Translations under genes and position numbers: made by a program
DNA from: Petaurus breviceps papuanus
Taxonomy: Eukaryota; Chordata; Mammalia; Diprotodontia; Petauridae
NCBI GenBank assembly: GCA_028583685.1
Contig: JAMXIF010001178.1
Coordinates: 2,822,754 to 2,886,753, forward strand
Length of the DNA stretch: 64,000 nucleotides
Reading direction: 5' to 3'
The notes under the pieces: model-generated
What the model saw: the letters and a program-made list of their open reading frames with translations, nothing else
Database searches by the model: none
Told to the model about the DNA's origin: nothing
Part shown: positions 23,071 to 34,660 of the stretch, piece by piece
Position numbering within the stretch: the first letter of the stretch is position 1
How the letters are laid out: each line of letters starts with the position of its first letter

Positions 23071-23609
23071 TCAACTACTGATCATGACCCATCCCCCCAA
23101 CCAAGAGTGTAAGCTTTGGTAAAGGTTCATCCACATGTGCATTACTTAATTGTTCTAACAGCCAAAAACTGCCCTGGTCACCCTGTGATGAGTAGCCCAA
23201 AGTATGTTATTCTACTGAGATTAATCCACCTTTATTTGATCTCTAGAAGTCAGGGATTAGGATATGAGGACATGAAAAGTTCAGGAAGTCCTGGTCTAAA
23301 TCATCCCTAGGGTCCTTTTATGAACTGTCCCGAGTGAGGTATATGTAGCATGTTACCTGGAGCTGTCAGAGCTTTGAAGTCACCAGGCAAATGACAGGAG
23401 AGTGAGATGAGATGTAAGCCTTTCTAAACCAAGTGAGCTCAGACTCGGTATGGGTCACCCACCCTACTCCAACACCTTCTTGCATTTCAGCTATGGTCCT
23501 TAGCACCAACACCCTGGCATCTAGTAGACAACTGGAAAAGGAAAGACAGAGCCTGGGGACTTCATCCAGTTGATGCCAGAGACATTGGCTTTTGATTGAC
23601 ACCCTGGTG

Positions 23610-24100
23610 CTTCACTTACTAGCTGTATGACATTGGGCAAGTCACCACGCCAGAATCTGGCCCAATGCCTTGTATATAGTAACACCTAATGAGCATCTCT
23701 TGAATTGGATTCAACTGAATGGACCCAGTCTCAGCTTCCTCATTTGAAAAATAAAGTATAATCCTACTTATTTTATACTGCAGTTGTAGGGATCAAATGA
23801 GATAACAGATGTGAAAATCCTCTGGAAACTGCAAAGTGATCTAAGCATGTAAGTATGCTTTATTTTTCTGGACCAATCCTGTGATTTTATTGGTTTAGGG
23901 AATTCCCAATGAGGAACTCTCTACCAATGCAGTCTAGCACCTGCTCTGCTGATTAGAGCCTAAGCAGGGAATCGTTTGTGAACATCAAGAGCCACTTGTT
24001 TAGAGCCATTTTACCAGCCTGCGTCAAGAGTGGGATCTGAAACCCTGATCTTCCTCACTCTGACACCATGTCCCTTTCCACCACACCACATCCAATACAC
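23610..24100. mobile_element. Two MIR-like SINEs, one sense and one antisense
   Basis: 23610-23870 is sense: cttactagctgtatgacatt, gggcaagtcacc, ctcagcttcctcatttgaaa, gggatcaaatgagataacag. An apparent L2-tail scrap sits at about 23655-23725. 23885-24100 is antisense and ends cctttccaccacaccaca. Confidence 0.6.
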
Positions 24101-24914
24101 CTCTCTATAAGGTATTATTAATATAAATATCCTAGTTCCTCAACAAAAGCCTGAAAGGGAAAGTCCCCTATCTCTCCCCCACCCCCAGTCCCTTTCTTCT
24201 TATCGATTCGTCCTGCAAGGGATTGATTTCCACATGAGCCGGGTGCTGGAATTTCATCATTCCATAAAACACAACAACTGAAGCATTGCAGCAGGAGAAA
24301 AAATACTTCCCTTTGAAATACTACCTAATAACGAAAACCATCTGCTCTTTAGTAGGACGTGCAGTCTAAACAGACCAAATCCCTGTTTAAAGAAACTGCT
24401 AACTGCTCAAGTGGGACGGCGATTACAAATTGGATGACGAGATTCGCCGTAGTGGTTTGAAAACCTCGGGGACTTGGGGAAGGGGGCAGGGAGGAGGAGA
24501 TATGGGTAGATGGATGGATTTCATCCAGAAGCACGGCTTGCTGGGCTAGACTAAAATCACAGGATAATGAAACAGTCAAATAGGAAGAAGCTTTAGAAGG
24601 CATCTAGTCCAAGGTTTGCTGGACCTGGTCCTTCCAACAGCTCAGTTCTGGTGAAGGCAGATGCCTTAAACCTCAAGTCCTATCTCTACTATGGAGCCAT
24701 CCCTGGCTTCTCCTATGAATTCCTATGGTGCTTAGAGCCTGAAACTTGCCAACAAGCATTGAATTAATTAAATGGTAAATCCCTAAAGAATAGAGTCTGT
24801 GCCATATTTATCTGGTATACCTGGTGCCAAGCAGAATACACACATGAGTACGTGATGAATTTGATTCTCAACTGTTCTCTGTCTCATGTCTTGATTTCCA
24901 AACTAGACAGCATG

Positions 24915-25060
24915 ATCTCCCAGAAAGAACATGGCACCCAAAGTTGGGAGACCTGAGTTCTATTTCTGGCTGAACCACTTGGTTAACTGTACAACCCTGT
25001 ATCAGCCAGCACCCCTCATGTGGGCCTGACTTGGCTCTTCTGTAAAATGGATAGAGAGTA
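24915..25060 (+). mobile_element. MIR-like SINE
   Basis: Sense signature: gttgggagacctgagttcta, tttctggctgaaccacttgg, ggctcttctgtaaaatggat. Confidence 0.6.
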
Positions 25061-25455
25061 GATCAGGGCTGGACAGGATCCTAGAGACCACGAGCATTTG
25101 GATCACAGAATGTGAGTGCTGGAAGGGGCTTTACAGTGAAGCCCAGAAAGTCCTATGTCTCCTAGCATTCAAGCCACTCATGTGATATAGTCACTGGATC
25201 AAATCTCTGCTTTTTTTCTGCATTCCTCACAATGTCTAGCATTGGAGGAACTTGATAAAGACCTGCTAATTAATCTATTAATCTAGAACTTGACAGTAAA
25301 TCTACTAAAGTTGGAAAGGCAATGATAGCCCTGTTCCTCAAAAGATCCCTTTCTAAAAGAAAGTAACCTCATGCCAGTCATCCCTGATTCAGGCTGTTCA
25401 AATTCTCCAGGCCAAAGGAAGATGATAGTTCTGATAATGGAAGGTACAGCCTACC

Positions 25456-25695
25456 GTTATGCAGCTGGGAGGCACACTGGGCCTAGAGTCAAGAACACTG
25501 GAGTTCAAACCCAGACCCAGATACTTACTAGCTGTGTGACCTGGGGAACCCAGTTAACCTCTGTTTATCTCAGTTTCCCTGTAAAATGAGGATAATAAAA
25601 GCACTACTCAGGGTAGTTGTGAGGATCAGTGGGGTAAGATGTATAAAGCACTTAGCACAGTGCCTGACAATGAACAAATGCTTGTTTCCTTTCTT
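25456..25695 (+). mobile_element. MIR/MAR-like SINE, near full length
   Basis: The complete order is present: gttatgcagctgggaggcac, actggagttcaaacccagac, ttactagctgtgtgacctgg, ccctgtaaaatgaggataat, gggtagttgtgaggatcagt, aagcacttagcacagtgcct, then aacaaatgcttg. Confidence 0.8.
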
Positions 25696-26024
25696 TCTCT
25701 CTGAATTTCAGTCTCCTCATCTGTGAAAAAGAGGAGACTAAACCAGATTATCCCATAAGGACCTTTCTAGCTCTGGCATTGTATAGTTCTTTGATTTTAA
25801 GCCTTTACATTGAAGTCAAGGAGATCTAGTTTGGAATGATGACAAAGGATGTAAAGGCGGTGTTTTTGAAATCCTGGGAAAATGTTAAGGGACTTTATAA
25901 AGTGTCTTCCCTAAGAACATTTAATGCATAAGGAGACAAGCCACTGAGAGGTTTGGAAAAGGACATGCCTGGAATCAGAGCCCTGGGCACTCAGGTATAA
26001 GGAGGTGGGAAGGACTGAGAGATG

Positions 26025-26215
26025 AAAGCTTGGTACAGTGGAAATAGAATCAGGTTTGAAGACCTGTGTTCAAAATCCAATTATGCTACTTGCTTCTACC
26101 TCTGTGACCACAGATGAGTCACCTGAAATCTCTGGGCCTCAGTTTCTTCATCTGTTAAATGAAAGCGTTGGACTACATGACCTCTGATGTCCCTTTCAGC
26201 TCTAAATCCTATTAA
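26025..26215 (+). mobile_element. MIR-like SINE
   Basis: Sense signature: agacctgtgttcaaaatcca, ctctgtgaccacagatgagt, ctcagtttcttcatctgtta, ccctttcagctctaaatcc. Confidence 0.75.
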
Positions 26216-26829
26216 TAACCCAAGGGTTCTCCCCTTGAGGAGAAGAGTAGACCCATTTCTCCCCTTAGTCCTGCCTATCAAAGAAGAAAGATGGAAGGGA
26301 AAGTATGAAACATGTCCTACTGACCATACTCCTGAGCACATGCATTAATTAAACTTCTGGGCTGTTTAGAGGATGGGAGGGGACTGTCATGGCATTTGTT
26401 GATGGAATTTTAATCACTGTCTCACAAGAAGCGGCTGTCAGGCATTCTCCCTGGGCCAGGCTGGCGGCTCTGCAGCTGAGGGTGTTTTCTCCAACCCTCT
26501 CAGCCCCCAAGAGACCATCCCCTTGGGTAAGGGCTTCCAGGCACCACTCTGGATGGAGCATGCCAGACTGAAAAGCTGTTGGCTACCTGATCCTCCTGGA
26601 AATGGGGAGTTTGGAAATGTCTTCCAAGGGACAGCAGTGACTTGAAACTTTCTCTTCAAAGGCTAATTAAGAGTGATCAAACCAGGCACAGTTCAGTTAC
26701 TGGTTTTCTCTTTCAGGGAGTTGAGAGCTGGACAGGAATTCTGCTTACTCAGCATGCATCTACTGTCAACCTACTATGTGTCCACTCTTATGTGGGATAT
26801 ACAAGGAGGTGTGTGGGTAGAATGGGTAA

Positions 26830-27000
26830 AATATGGGGCTAGGAGTCCAGAGACACAGCTCAACTTTCCCACTAATCCTCTTTGTAACCTTGGGTAAATG
26901 GCTTCCCTTCCCTAAGACTTTCTTCATTCTATAAAATTTATATTTTATAATTCATAAATTTCTTCATTCTACAAAACGGGGGAGTGGGGAGTGGATTAGA
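26830..27000 (+). mobile_element. MIR-like SINE with a small internal duplication
   Basis: Sense signature: ggctaggagtccagagacac, ctttgtaaccttgggtaaat. The tttcttcattcta(t/c)aaaa segment occurs twice (about 26918-26937 and 26959-26978). Confidence 0.6.
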
Positions 27001-27504
27001 ATGGGGAAAATGAATGAAATTAAAAATAATTTCTTAAGTGTTTACTATGTACCTAGCACTGTGTTAAGTGCTAGGGATATAAAGAGAAAAAATGAGACAA
27101 TTCACTCAATTCTAATTGGGGTAGAAAACTCATAAAGGAGGGTACAGCTACAGGGTGGACAGAAAGGTCTAAGGATTCTTGAGGTGCAATCACAGTTCTT
27201 AGGGTGCATGAGATTCTGGAGGGCATAAGCTGGGCAGGTGGTCCTCAATCTTACCAGAAAGACTGGAGCTAGTGATTTTCTGCTCTCTAAGCAGTGTGAG
27301 CAGCCATGTCTGGCTGACAAATGGGGTTGGAGACAACTGCAGAATGATTATCCTGTGTCTACAAGAGAGACCTAGGCCACGACCACTGAGAAAGGGATTA
27401 GTGGGTCAGAGAACTGGAGTAGAGTGGTGACTTTGGGTTCCTACCTACAGTGGCAGGGATGGTAGGGGTGGGGAAGTAGACAGTACCAAGTCTGAGGAAG
27501 TTAA

Positions 27505-27605
27505 GTCTAACCTTCTTTTACAGGTGAGAAAACTAAGTCCAGAGAAAGGGACTGACCAGCCCAAGATAACCTGTCTCTAAGCTCCCTTTCACTGAAATTC
27601 CTATG
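27505..27605 (-). mobile_element. MIR-like SINE fragment (antisense)
   Basis: Antisense signature: cttcttttacaggtgagaaa, actaagtccagagaaaggga, ctgaccagcccaagataacc. Confidence 0.55.
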
Positions 27606-28474
27606 ATTTTATATCCATGTCTGTTATTGTTATTATTTAGTGTTATAAATATAGTAATACATATGAAATAGAGACAGAAAAAGCTGAAACAGAATCCTAA
27701 GAGGTGCTAGGCTGTTAGTAAGACTGTGAACCCTGAAGTAATTCAGAGAAATCAAAATACTTTCAACAGAGGACTTTCTTTTGCTGGAAGTTTTCACGTG
27801 GAAGCTGAACCAACCACTTATTGGAAAAGTCATAGTGGGACTTTCTGCTTAGCTGAGGATGGACTCAGCGGCCTTTGAGATCCCTTCCAACTGTGAGATG
27901 CTCTGATTTCTACGAAGACATGAGATCTTTATGGAGCCTGGCCCTAAGCTACACATAGGGGGCTGGCTCCTTTCTGTACCTTCTTCCTTCCATTGTGTCC
28001 CTTCTCTTCAACCAGATTAGAAGCTCCCTGAGGTCTGGGACAGTGGTTTTTCTAGTTTCACTGTCTGACACAGCATCTGATAAAGAGCTCTCCAGGCAGC
28101 AGGCAACCAATCTGCTAGCCTTAACTACACTGATGCTTGACTTATCCACAGTTGTGACTTTGGGGCACTGGAGAGCATCTTTGGGACCCTTCCCTCACTG
28201 CAAAATTTTCCTCCCCCAATGACTGTTGCCAGTGACATTTTAACCCAGGGGTAAAGCTCTGAATTGTCCAATGAAAGACCAAACTTCAGATGTTTAGAGA
28301 GAAGGTAATGGCATTCACTGGCATTCACCTAGAGGTATTGTAGAAATGATTTGGAGTTTTTCCATAGAGCAGAATTGGATACAGCGGGGTAAGGGCAATA
28401 AGGCTTGGGAGACTCAAAGCCAAGGGCATGTTTTAGGGCCTGGAGTACTGGAACTGGAGTCAGAAACAAGAAAA

Positions 28475-28835
28475 CAGGATCATAGAATCTAAACCTGGGG
28501 GGAAAAAACCCTTCAAGGCCAGAGGTATCAAATACACTGCCCATGAGCCAAATTAAAATGTAACTGGGAAAGTTAACAAAAATAAAAATACAATGAAACA
28601 TAAATATTGTACTTTTAAAACTAAGTCAAATATGAAGCAGGCAGGGTTCCTCATGTAAGACACCACTGTTCAAGGTCATTTAATCTAAATAGCCCATTTT
28701 ACAGAGGAAAAAACAGAGGCCCAGAAAGTTTAAGTGACTTGCCCCAAATCAAGCAGGTAGTAAGTAGAAGAGACAGGATTTTAACCTACATCTCCTCTGA
28801 CTCCAATTCCATTGCTTTTCCCAATGTAGAACAAA
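28475..28835 (-). mobile_element. MIR-like SINE (antisense) split by a hAT element
   Basis: The left part is aggatcatagaatctaaacc and cccttcaagg. The right part, after the hAT insertion, is ggtcatttaatctaaatagc, ccattttacagaggaaaaaa, gtgacttgccccaaatcaag, then attgcttttccca. Removing 149 bp plus one duplication restores the usual MIR order. Confidence 0.75.
28520..28668. mobile_element. Non-autonomous hAT DNA transposon remnant
   Basis: A 149-bp element starting cagaggtatcaaatacactg and ending taagacaccactg, with inverted ends (cagnggtntcaaa against the reverse of gacaccactg). It has an 8-bp duplication TTCAAGGC (28512-28519) and TTCAAGGT (28669-28676), the length hAT elements make. The interior (agccaaattaaaatgtaact, gggaaagttaac) matches a common marsupial hAT MITE as I remember it. 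Confidence 0.8.
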
Positions 28836-28974
28836 AAGAAGACTGAGCAGGAAGCCAATTCCTACAGCTTCTGCTCCAACCCCCCCCGCCCCCCGCAATG
28901 CTGGGGAGCTCATTACCTCCCAAAGTAGCCCATGTCACTATTGAACAATTCTAATTGTTAGAAAGTTCTTTCTC

Positions 28975-29283
28975 GGGGCGGCCAGGTAGCACAGCGAGTA
29001 AGAGCACCGGCTCCAGTGTTGAGAAGACCTGGAGATCGAATCCCGGGCTCAGACACTTAGCACCCACCCAGAAACACCTGGCCATGTAACCTTGAGCAAG
29101 TTACTTAACCCCAATTGCTTAGGGACGGCCAGGTGGCTCAGCGAGCAAGAGCACCGGCTCCAGTGTTGGGACGACCTGGAGATCGAATCCCGGGCTCAGA
29201 CGCTCAGCACCACACCCAGAAATAACTGGCTGTGTAACCTTGAGCAAGTTACTTAACCCTGATTGCTTAAAAAAAAAAAAAAA
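28975..29283 (+). mobile_element. Head-to-tail dimeric tRNA-derived SINE
   Basis: Two tandem units: 28975-29121 (ggggcggccaggtagcacag) and 29122-29283 (gggacggccaggtggctcag). Both contain agagcaccggctccagtgtt, the box-B-like gagatcgaatcccgggctca and taaccttgagcaagttactt. Only the second unit has a poly-A tail. One 15-bp duplication AGAAAGTTCTTTCTC (28960-28974 and 29284-29298) brackets the pair, so the dimer inserted as a single transcript. The host sequence (tgttagaaagttctttctc) is a CR1/L3-like repeat at about 28880-29470. Confidence 0.92.
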
Positions 29284-30339
29284 AGAAAGTTCTTTCTCAC
29301 ATAACCCAAAATCTGACCCCTCTGTAACTTTCATTTGCTGATCTGAGTTCTGTTCTTTGAAGTTGTATATAAGAAATTACTTCTTTCAAGTGTACCTTCA
29401 ACTACTCCCATCCCCAAACTTACTACTCTAGCCACACTGGTCTAGTTCAGTTGCCTCCCTGCACATTCCTTCTATCATCCCTGGGTATTTCAAGGGGCCC
29501 CTTCCAACACTAAAAAACAGCACACATTCCCCTTCCCAGCAGCCTGTGTTGAATTATGCTGGAAGCAGCATTCAATTTGCTCAGAGACGGGAGGAGATGA
29601 TGTGTAAGATAAAGTTATTTATTTCTGCCTCCTCTCTGAGACTTGTTTTCAACTCAGCACAGGGCTCCTAACAACTTCCCTTCAACCAAGAGGCCACCAA
29701 ACTCTATTATCCAGAACCCCAAAGGGTGCCTAGCATATAGAAGGCACTTAATAAATGTTGGCTGAATGGGAAGGGCTGGATCAAAGGAGCCCTCACCATC
29801 ACTTCTTCTCTCTGCCCCTCTCCCTTTAATGAGCTCACTGAAGAACTAGAGAGTGACCCTTCATGAGGAACAACAATGACCGCAAAATGCTTGCACAGGA
29901 CTAGCTAGGTTGGACCCCAAAGATCAGTCCTAGAAATGTTAGATTGTTGGATTTTGGATTTAGAGCCCAATGAAAGTCTCCAAAGGCCACAAACTCGCCT
30001 CTCCCCTCCAGAGCCCAGAGACTGCCTCCATACATAGCTCTGGAAGTAAGGCCATGTGCATGTGAAAGGCCTCCATGCTGATGAGAGCATTCTATTAAAG
30101 AGGCCAACACAATCAGGTTAGTCTTCATGGGATTATTTGGCTTTACTCTAGTCCAAAAATTCTCCCTTTTTTATGTCATGTACTCCCTTTGGCAATCTGG
30201 TGAAGCCTACAGACCTCTTCTCAGAATAATGTTTTTAAATGTGTAAGGTACAAAGGATTATAAAGGAAACCAATGATATTGAAATATGATTATCAAAATA
30301 TTCAAGTAAGTTCATGGATCCTCGGGTTAAGAAATCGTA

Positions 30340-30640
30340 AAAATATAGTTATATTGGGCACCCAACAGATCCTAAATATAGTCTTTGGGCACCTAACAAA
30401 GTCTAAATCCTGGTCAAAGTCTGATCTTCGACCTCAGACACAGCCTAAACCCTAATCTTGATAATCTTGTGACCCCGGCCAGAGCCTAAACCCTGACCCC
30501 TGATCCCAGGCATAAATGGAATGAGCCCTAATCTCACTACACACTGAAACCTAACCCAACTATAGAAAGAACTGTAACCTTGGTCCAACCCTGGTCACTG
30601 GCTAAACCTTAAAGCAAACATAAACTGGCCCCTTATTCCT
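30340..30640 (+). repeat. Degenerate minisatellite, 'cctaaaccctgacccc' core
   Basis: Repeats of roughly 22-35 bp share cores such as agcctaaaccctaatc, agcctaaaccctgacc, gagccctaatctcac and gaaacctaaccc. The array is much more decayed than the related one at 47880-48170. Confidence 0.65.
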
Positions 30641-30894
30641 TATGAAAGAGACTGTCTCCCTATCCCCAGCTACAGATTAAACTTTTAATTGTTGGCTCAT
30701 TATCTTAGAAATGATGGTCAAAACTGAGACCAGTGTTTAGATGGAAACCTAGTCCCACCACTTGAGACATAACTCAGATATAGTGTACTACTGAGTAAAT
30801 GCATATAAAGTGTTGAACTGACTGTCAGCTGTGGTTATTATTACTAGTAGTGCTATTTTCTTACATGAAGGTTGGCAGTATTATGTATACATAA

Positions 30895-31250
30895 GACCTG
30901 GGTCTGAGCCCGGATCAAAATACAGGAGTCCTACAGTGTTACAGTGTGACTGGGGACAAATTACTCAATTTCCTGATGGCTCAGTTATTCTAGCTATTAA
31001 ATGGGAATAAAAGCTGCTCCTGTTCACTCCAGTGGGATAAGAAGAGAAGATGAGATAGGACAATTCAGAGATAAAAAAAGGTGTAATCTAATCCAACCAT
31101 TATCATTAGGAGGAAGTAGGAATTCTCTTCTGTGCTGAGACAGGTTTGCTGTTTTCTAGTTGGGAAGCTCTACTAGGTGGGTTTACACATCCCCTCATTC
31201 CAGACATAATCAAAATCTGGGCATTATCACTGCCTATAAACCCTTTATAT
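30895..31250 (+). mobile_element. MIR-like SINE followed by a CR1/L3-like piece
   Basis: 30895-31060: gacctgggtctgagcccgga, gtgactggggacaaattact, ctattaaatgggaataaaag. 31060-31250: gtgtaatctaatccaaccat, cagacataatcaaaatctgg, the late block of the L3-like repeat. Confidence 0.5.
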
Positions 31251-31534
31251 AGTCATTCATGTCATAATAGTACCTGGCCTAATGAATATATTTGTACAAA
31301 CAAGACACACACAGGATGAAAAGAAGAAAATTAACAAAGGGAAGGTACTAGAATTAAGAGTGATCCAAAAAGCAGACTTAAATCTATGTGCCTCCCCCCA
31401 CATACACCCCTCTGCTTGCTAATTTATGAAACCCATTCTTGTCCCTTTTCTTAAGGGATCTTCACAACATTTCTTTGAAACAGGTAGGGCAGAAATAAAT
31501 TTCTAAAGATGAGGAGATTGAGATGGTTCACATA

Positions 31535-31760
31535 TCAAGAGCTAGAAAAGAATTCTGAGACTATCTAATCTAACGCCCTCATTTAAAAAAAAAAAAAGAA
31601 AACTGAGGTCCATGAGGATTAAGTGACTTGGTCACTGTCACACAAGAAATGTGTCAGGGGAGAGAGGGCAGGTGGGTAATTTTAACCAAGAGCCAGTGTT
31701 CTTTCCATTGTATTAATGGTGCCTCCATGAATTTGCTAGAAGGGATAATGAACTGAAATT
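31535..31760 (-). mobile_element. MIR-like SINE (antisense)
   Basis: Antisense signature: gagactatctaatctaacgc, cctcatttaaaaaaaa, aaactgaggtccatgaggat, taagtgacttggtcactgtc, agccagtgttctttccattg. Confidence 0.7.
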
Positions 31761-32506
31761 CAAACCCAGGTCTCCTAGAGCTGTGCTTTTTTTTTTTTTT
31801 TTCCATTCCGTCATGCTTTCTTTCTAACTTGGTATAAGCTGCTAGAAAGGTCCCTTTAAACTGTTCTTTGCAATGCTCAGATCAATATAGTCTTTGGAGG
31901 GGGAAAAAAGGATTTTGATTTTGGCTATTGTCACTGACCACACAAACTCTAAGACCACTGGGTAATAAACAAAGAGTTAACTATAATAACAACTCGTACT
32001 TATATTGTGCTTTAAAACTGACAGAAAAACCTTCCTCAGTTACCAGGAAGGAAGAAGGGGACAGAACATGGGGTGTGTGTACGACAGGCCATGAGAGTAG
32101 CACAAATACCATTATCTACACCTTACAGATGTGGAAGAGGTGAGTGGCTTATTCATGGTCATCCAGCTAATGAGCATCCCCTTGATTAATAATACTTGTA
32201 ATAATAATGACAGTAACAAAAAACAATTTATGTAGTGATTTATGGTTGCTTATAAGTATTTAACATACATTACCTCATTCAATAAATTATATCATTTGAG
32301 AGAGTATAATTCTAATGGGCAAGAGCCCATTGAGTTGAGTGAGTACTCTTTTGCCTTCACTATGATCTACTCAGATTTTGTTGCAAAATGTCCAAGTACT
32401 CATCAACACACTGAGTCTGGAAAAGGACTGGGGGTGAGGGAAGGGGTATCTGAGGTGCTGTCTACTCTTAAGTAACGCCATTACAAATTTTTTTCCATTT
32501 ACTCAC

Positions 32507-32676
32507 TGAATTGGGATTCAGTCCCATGTTTGCCTCGATGTATGTCTCTGTCTTTGGCTCCACAGCAAGTTCGGCTTCCAAGATCTTTTCCACCGGCATG
32601 TCCTCGTTGGCGCTGCTGGTTGACTCCACCTCATTCTCATTCCGGTCTTTGCCCCTCTGCCTCTCCTCTTGCACAG
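32507..32676 (-). CDS. RXRA: RXRA exon 5: hinge region
   Basis: This 170-nt exon encodes Ala204 (completed) to Ser260. The acceptor is ttttctag and the donor is tca|gtgagt. The product begins [20 protein letters not shown] and ends [10 protein letters not shown]. This hinge is the most paralogue-specific part of the C-terminal half, and it matches RXRA rather than RXRB or RXRG. Against human RXRA from memory I see three conservative changes: Lys for Arg at 234, Ile for Val at 250, and Asn for Ser at 259. Ser260, a reported MAP-kinase site in human RXRA, is kept as the last codon. The exon lies alone between an 11.1-kb and a 30.6-kb intron. Confidence 0.97.
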
Positions 32677-33139
32677 CTAGAAAAGAGGGGTGGATGTGAG
32701 CTATGGACTCCATGTCACCCATGGAAGGTCCAGGAATATGGGAAAGAGGTGGCATCCCTCAAGTCCTTCACACCAAACTCCCAGCCAACAAGGGTGTCAC
32801 AGCCTAAGGGCTACACAATGGAACCTTGGGTTCTAGCTACAAAAGGGAAGGCCCCCCACCTGCCATCTTCTCAGTGAAGTTTTCCACTGAAGAAATGGGA
32901 AAAGGAGAGCCTTCTGGGGAAAAAAAAAACTGTACAGGTGTGGTCAACTCTCAATTATCTAATCCATGAATTTGCCACATTTATTGTTTAATCATTAAAG
33001 CCCTGGCTAACATACACCCCCACATGGTCAGATGAAGCGCACAATGAGAACACACACTCATTTTAATATTAGACCAGAACTACTAACAAGTTAATACCTA
33101 CACGAAATGGGAGAAAAACATCACTTGAACATCCCATAA

Positions 33140-33330
33140 TGCTAAAGCAGGAAGTGCTATTAGAGACCATCATGTCCAACTCTTATCATTTTTCAAAGGA
33201 AGAATCTTTTGCTAAGAAACCAAAGTGATTTCACTCGAGGTCAAACAGCAAGTGAGAGGCAGAGTGGGGACCCAACCACAAGTCTACTGACTCTCAGACC
33301 AATATTCTTTCCATGACAGCACACTATATC
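33140..33330 (-). mobile_element. MIR-like SINE (antisense)
   Basis: Antisense signature: gagaccatcatgtccaactc, gagaggcagagtggggaccc, caaccacaagtctactgact, atattctttccatgacagc. Confidence 0.65.
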
Positions 33331-33459
33331 CAATGCCAACTAAAATGGTTTTTGGAATTATTTATTGCTTTGGATTACTCATGCTTGAGCTCCCTTCAAT
33401 TAGTGTAGACAATTCAGAATGGAAGGTACAAGATACATGAGCAATCAAGAGAATGGAAA

Positions 33460-33650
33460 CATACCGTGGGAGAAAAAGAATTGGATCTAGAGTTAGAGAG
33501 GACTGGTGTTCAAATCCAGGCTCTATGAAGTATGTGTGACCTTGGGTAAATCATTTACCTTTCCCTAGCATCGATTTCCTTAACTATAAAGTGAGGTGAC
33601 TGAACTAGGTCTCTAAGATTCTTCCCAATTCTAAATTTTTAATTCTATGA
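33460..33650 (+). mobile_element. MIR-like SINE
   Basis: Sense signature: aattggatctagagttagag, tggtgttcaaatccaggctc, gtgtgaccttgggtaaatca, taactataaagtgaggtgac. Confidence 0.75.
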
Positions 33651-34309
33651 ACATAAACGCCTGGGTAAACTTCACTTTGACAAGAGGCTTCAAAGAAAGA
33701 CAGGGACAGGGCATCAAGCTAAGAGGCCAGAATACATGAGGCTCCTGCCAGATAAGATGAGCCACCCACACAGGTTGGGTTTAATGGGAAGGAACCAGTT
33801 GGGTGGGGCTCTGTGGTGGCGCCTTAATGGTGCCCACAGTACTCCACTTGTAGCTTGGAGCGTCTGCCCTACAGAAGGGAATTCCTTGCGGTTGCTTTGA
33901 GTCACTGCCCCGACTCTAAGGGCCTGCGCCCACCTTTGGTGCTGTGTTACCCATGCAGGAGAAAACACTGAGCCTGGGGCATTTTGCCACCCATCCCCCC
34001 ACCACACCTAACCTGCTGAGCCTCCTCTCTCCTGGGTTCTTGACTCCATCACACTGTAAATCACCCTTCCCACCTACGTCTTCTCTGGTTACCTGGGGCC
34101 TCAGCTGCTTATAGCTAGCAGCCAAGATCAGACAGAACGACAAATGGATCCATGGATAAATGAGGCAGGGTGGAAGGGGAAAGAAGAAATTAACTTGGAA
34201 AAGTGATCAAAGGGACCATTCATATAGTCTGGTGTCCTACATCTTGTCTTCCACCAGCAAGTTTGAGAATGGGAATGGATGGCTCCTCAGAGAGAAGAAA
34301 CTTCAATTC

Positions 34310-34660
34310 AACAAACGTTTATCAAGTGAATACATTGTACGGGCACTATGCTATGTGCTAAGGATGAAAACAAGAAAAAAAACCCACCAGCTGCCCTCAA
34401 GGAACTTGCATCCTCCCCAAGAGAACACGACATGTATAAAAAGTATCATGTAAAAATGTTTAGACTTTTTGCACAAAATGTGTATAAAATTGGAATTATA
34501 CAAGGTAGAGAATGACAGTGACACAGGAGAGATCCAGACACAATGCTCTGGAACATTTGAGAAAGAGGAGATGGGAATCTGGGTTACGTCTCATAGAGTA
34601 CAGGCTAGGTCATGGGCATGCACACAAGCCCAAACCAGCAGGATGAGAGCAGGAACACTC
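34310..34660 (+). repeat. Dispersed repeat, family not assigned
   Basis: It starts caattcaacaaacgtttatc and continues with gctatgtgctaaggatgaaa, ctgccctcaaggaacttgca and acatgtataaaa. It belongs to the same family as 20866-21010 and 42820-43100. Confidence 0.5.

Larger units (their letters stand above)
21448..32506 (-). other. RXRA: RXRA intron 5
   Basis: This is an 11.1-kb intron between exons 5 and 6. It holds CR1/L3-like repeats, several MIR-like SINEs, a nested hAT element, a SINE dimer and a degenerate minisatellite. Blocks where I see no known repeat: 24110-24550, 26345-26740, 27240-27500, 29775-30330 and 32175-32506. An L2-like tail lies near 29715-29770. Confidence 0.85.

Noticed and set aside
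28975-29283. Two tandem tRNA genes
   Set aside because: The box-A and box-B-like parts are tRNA-derived, but each unit is about 150 bp, ends in a SINE body, and the pair has a poly-A tail and a duplication, so it is a SINE.
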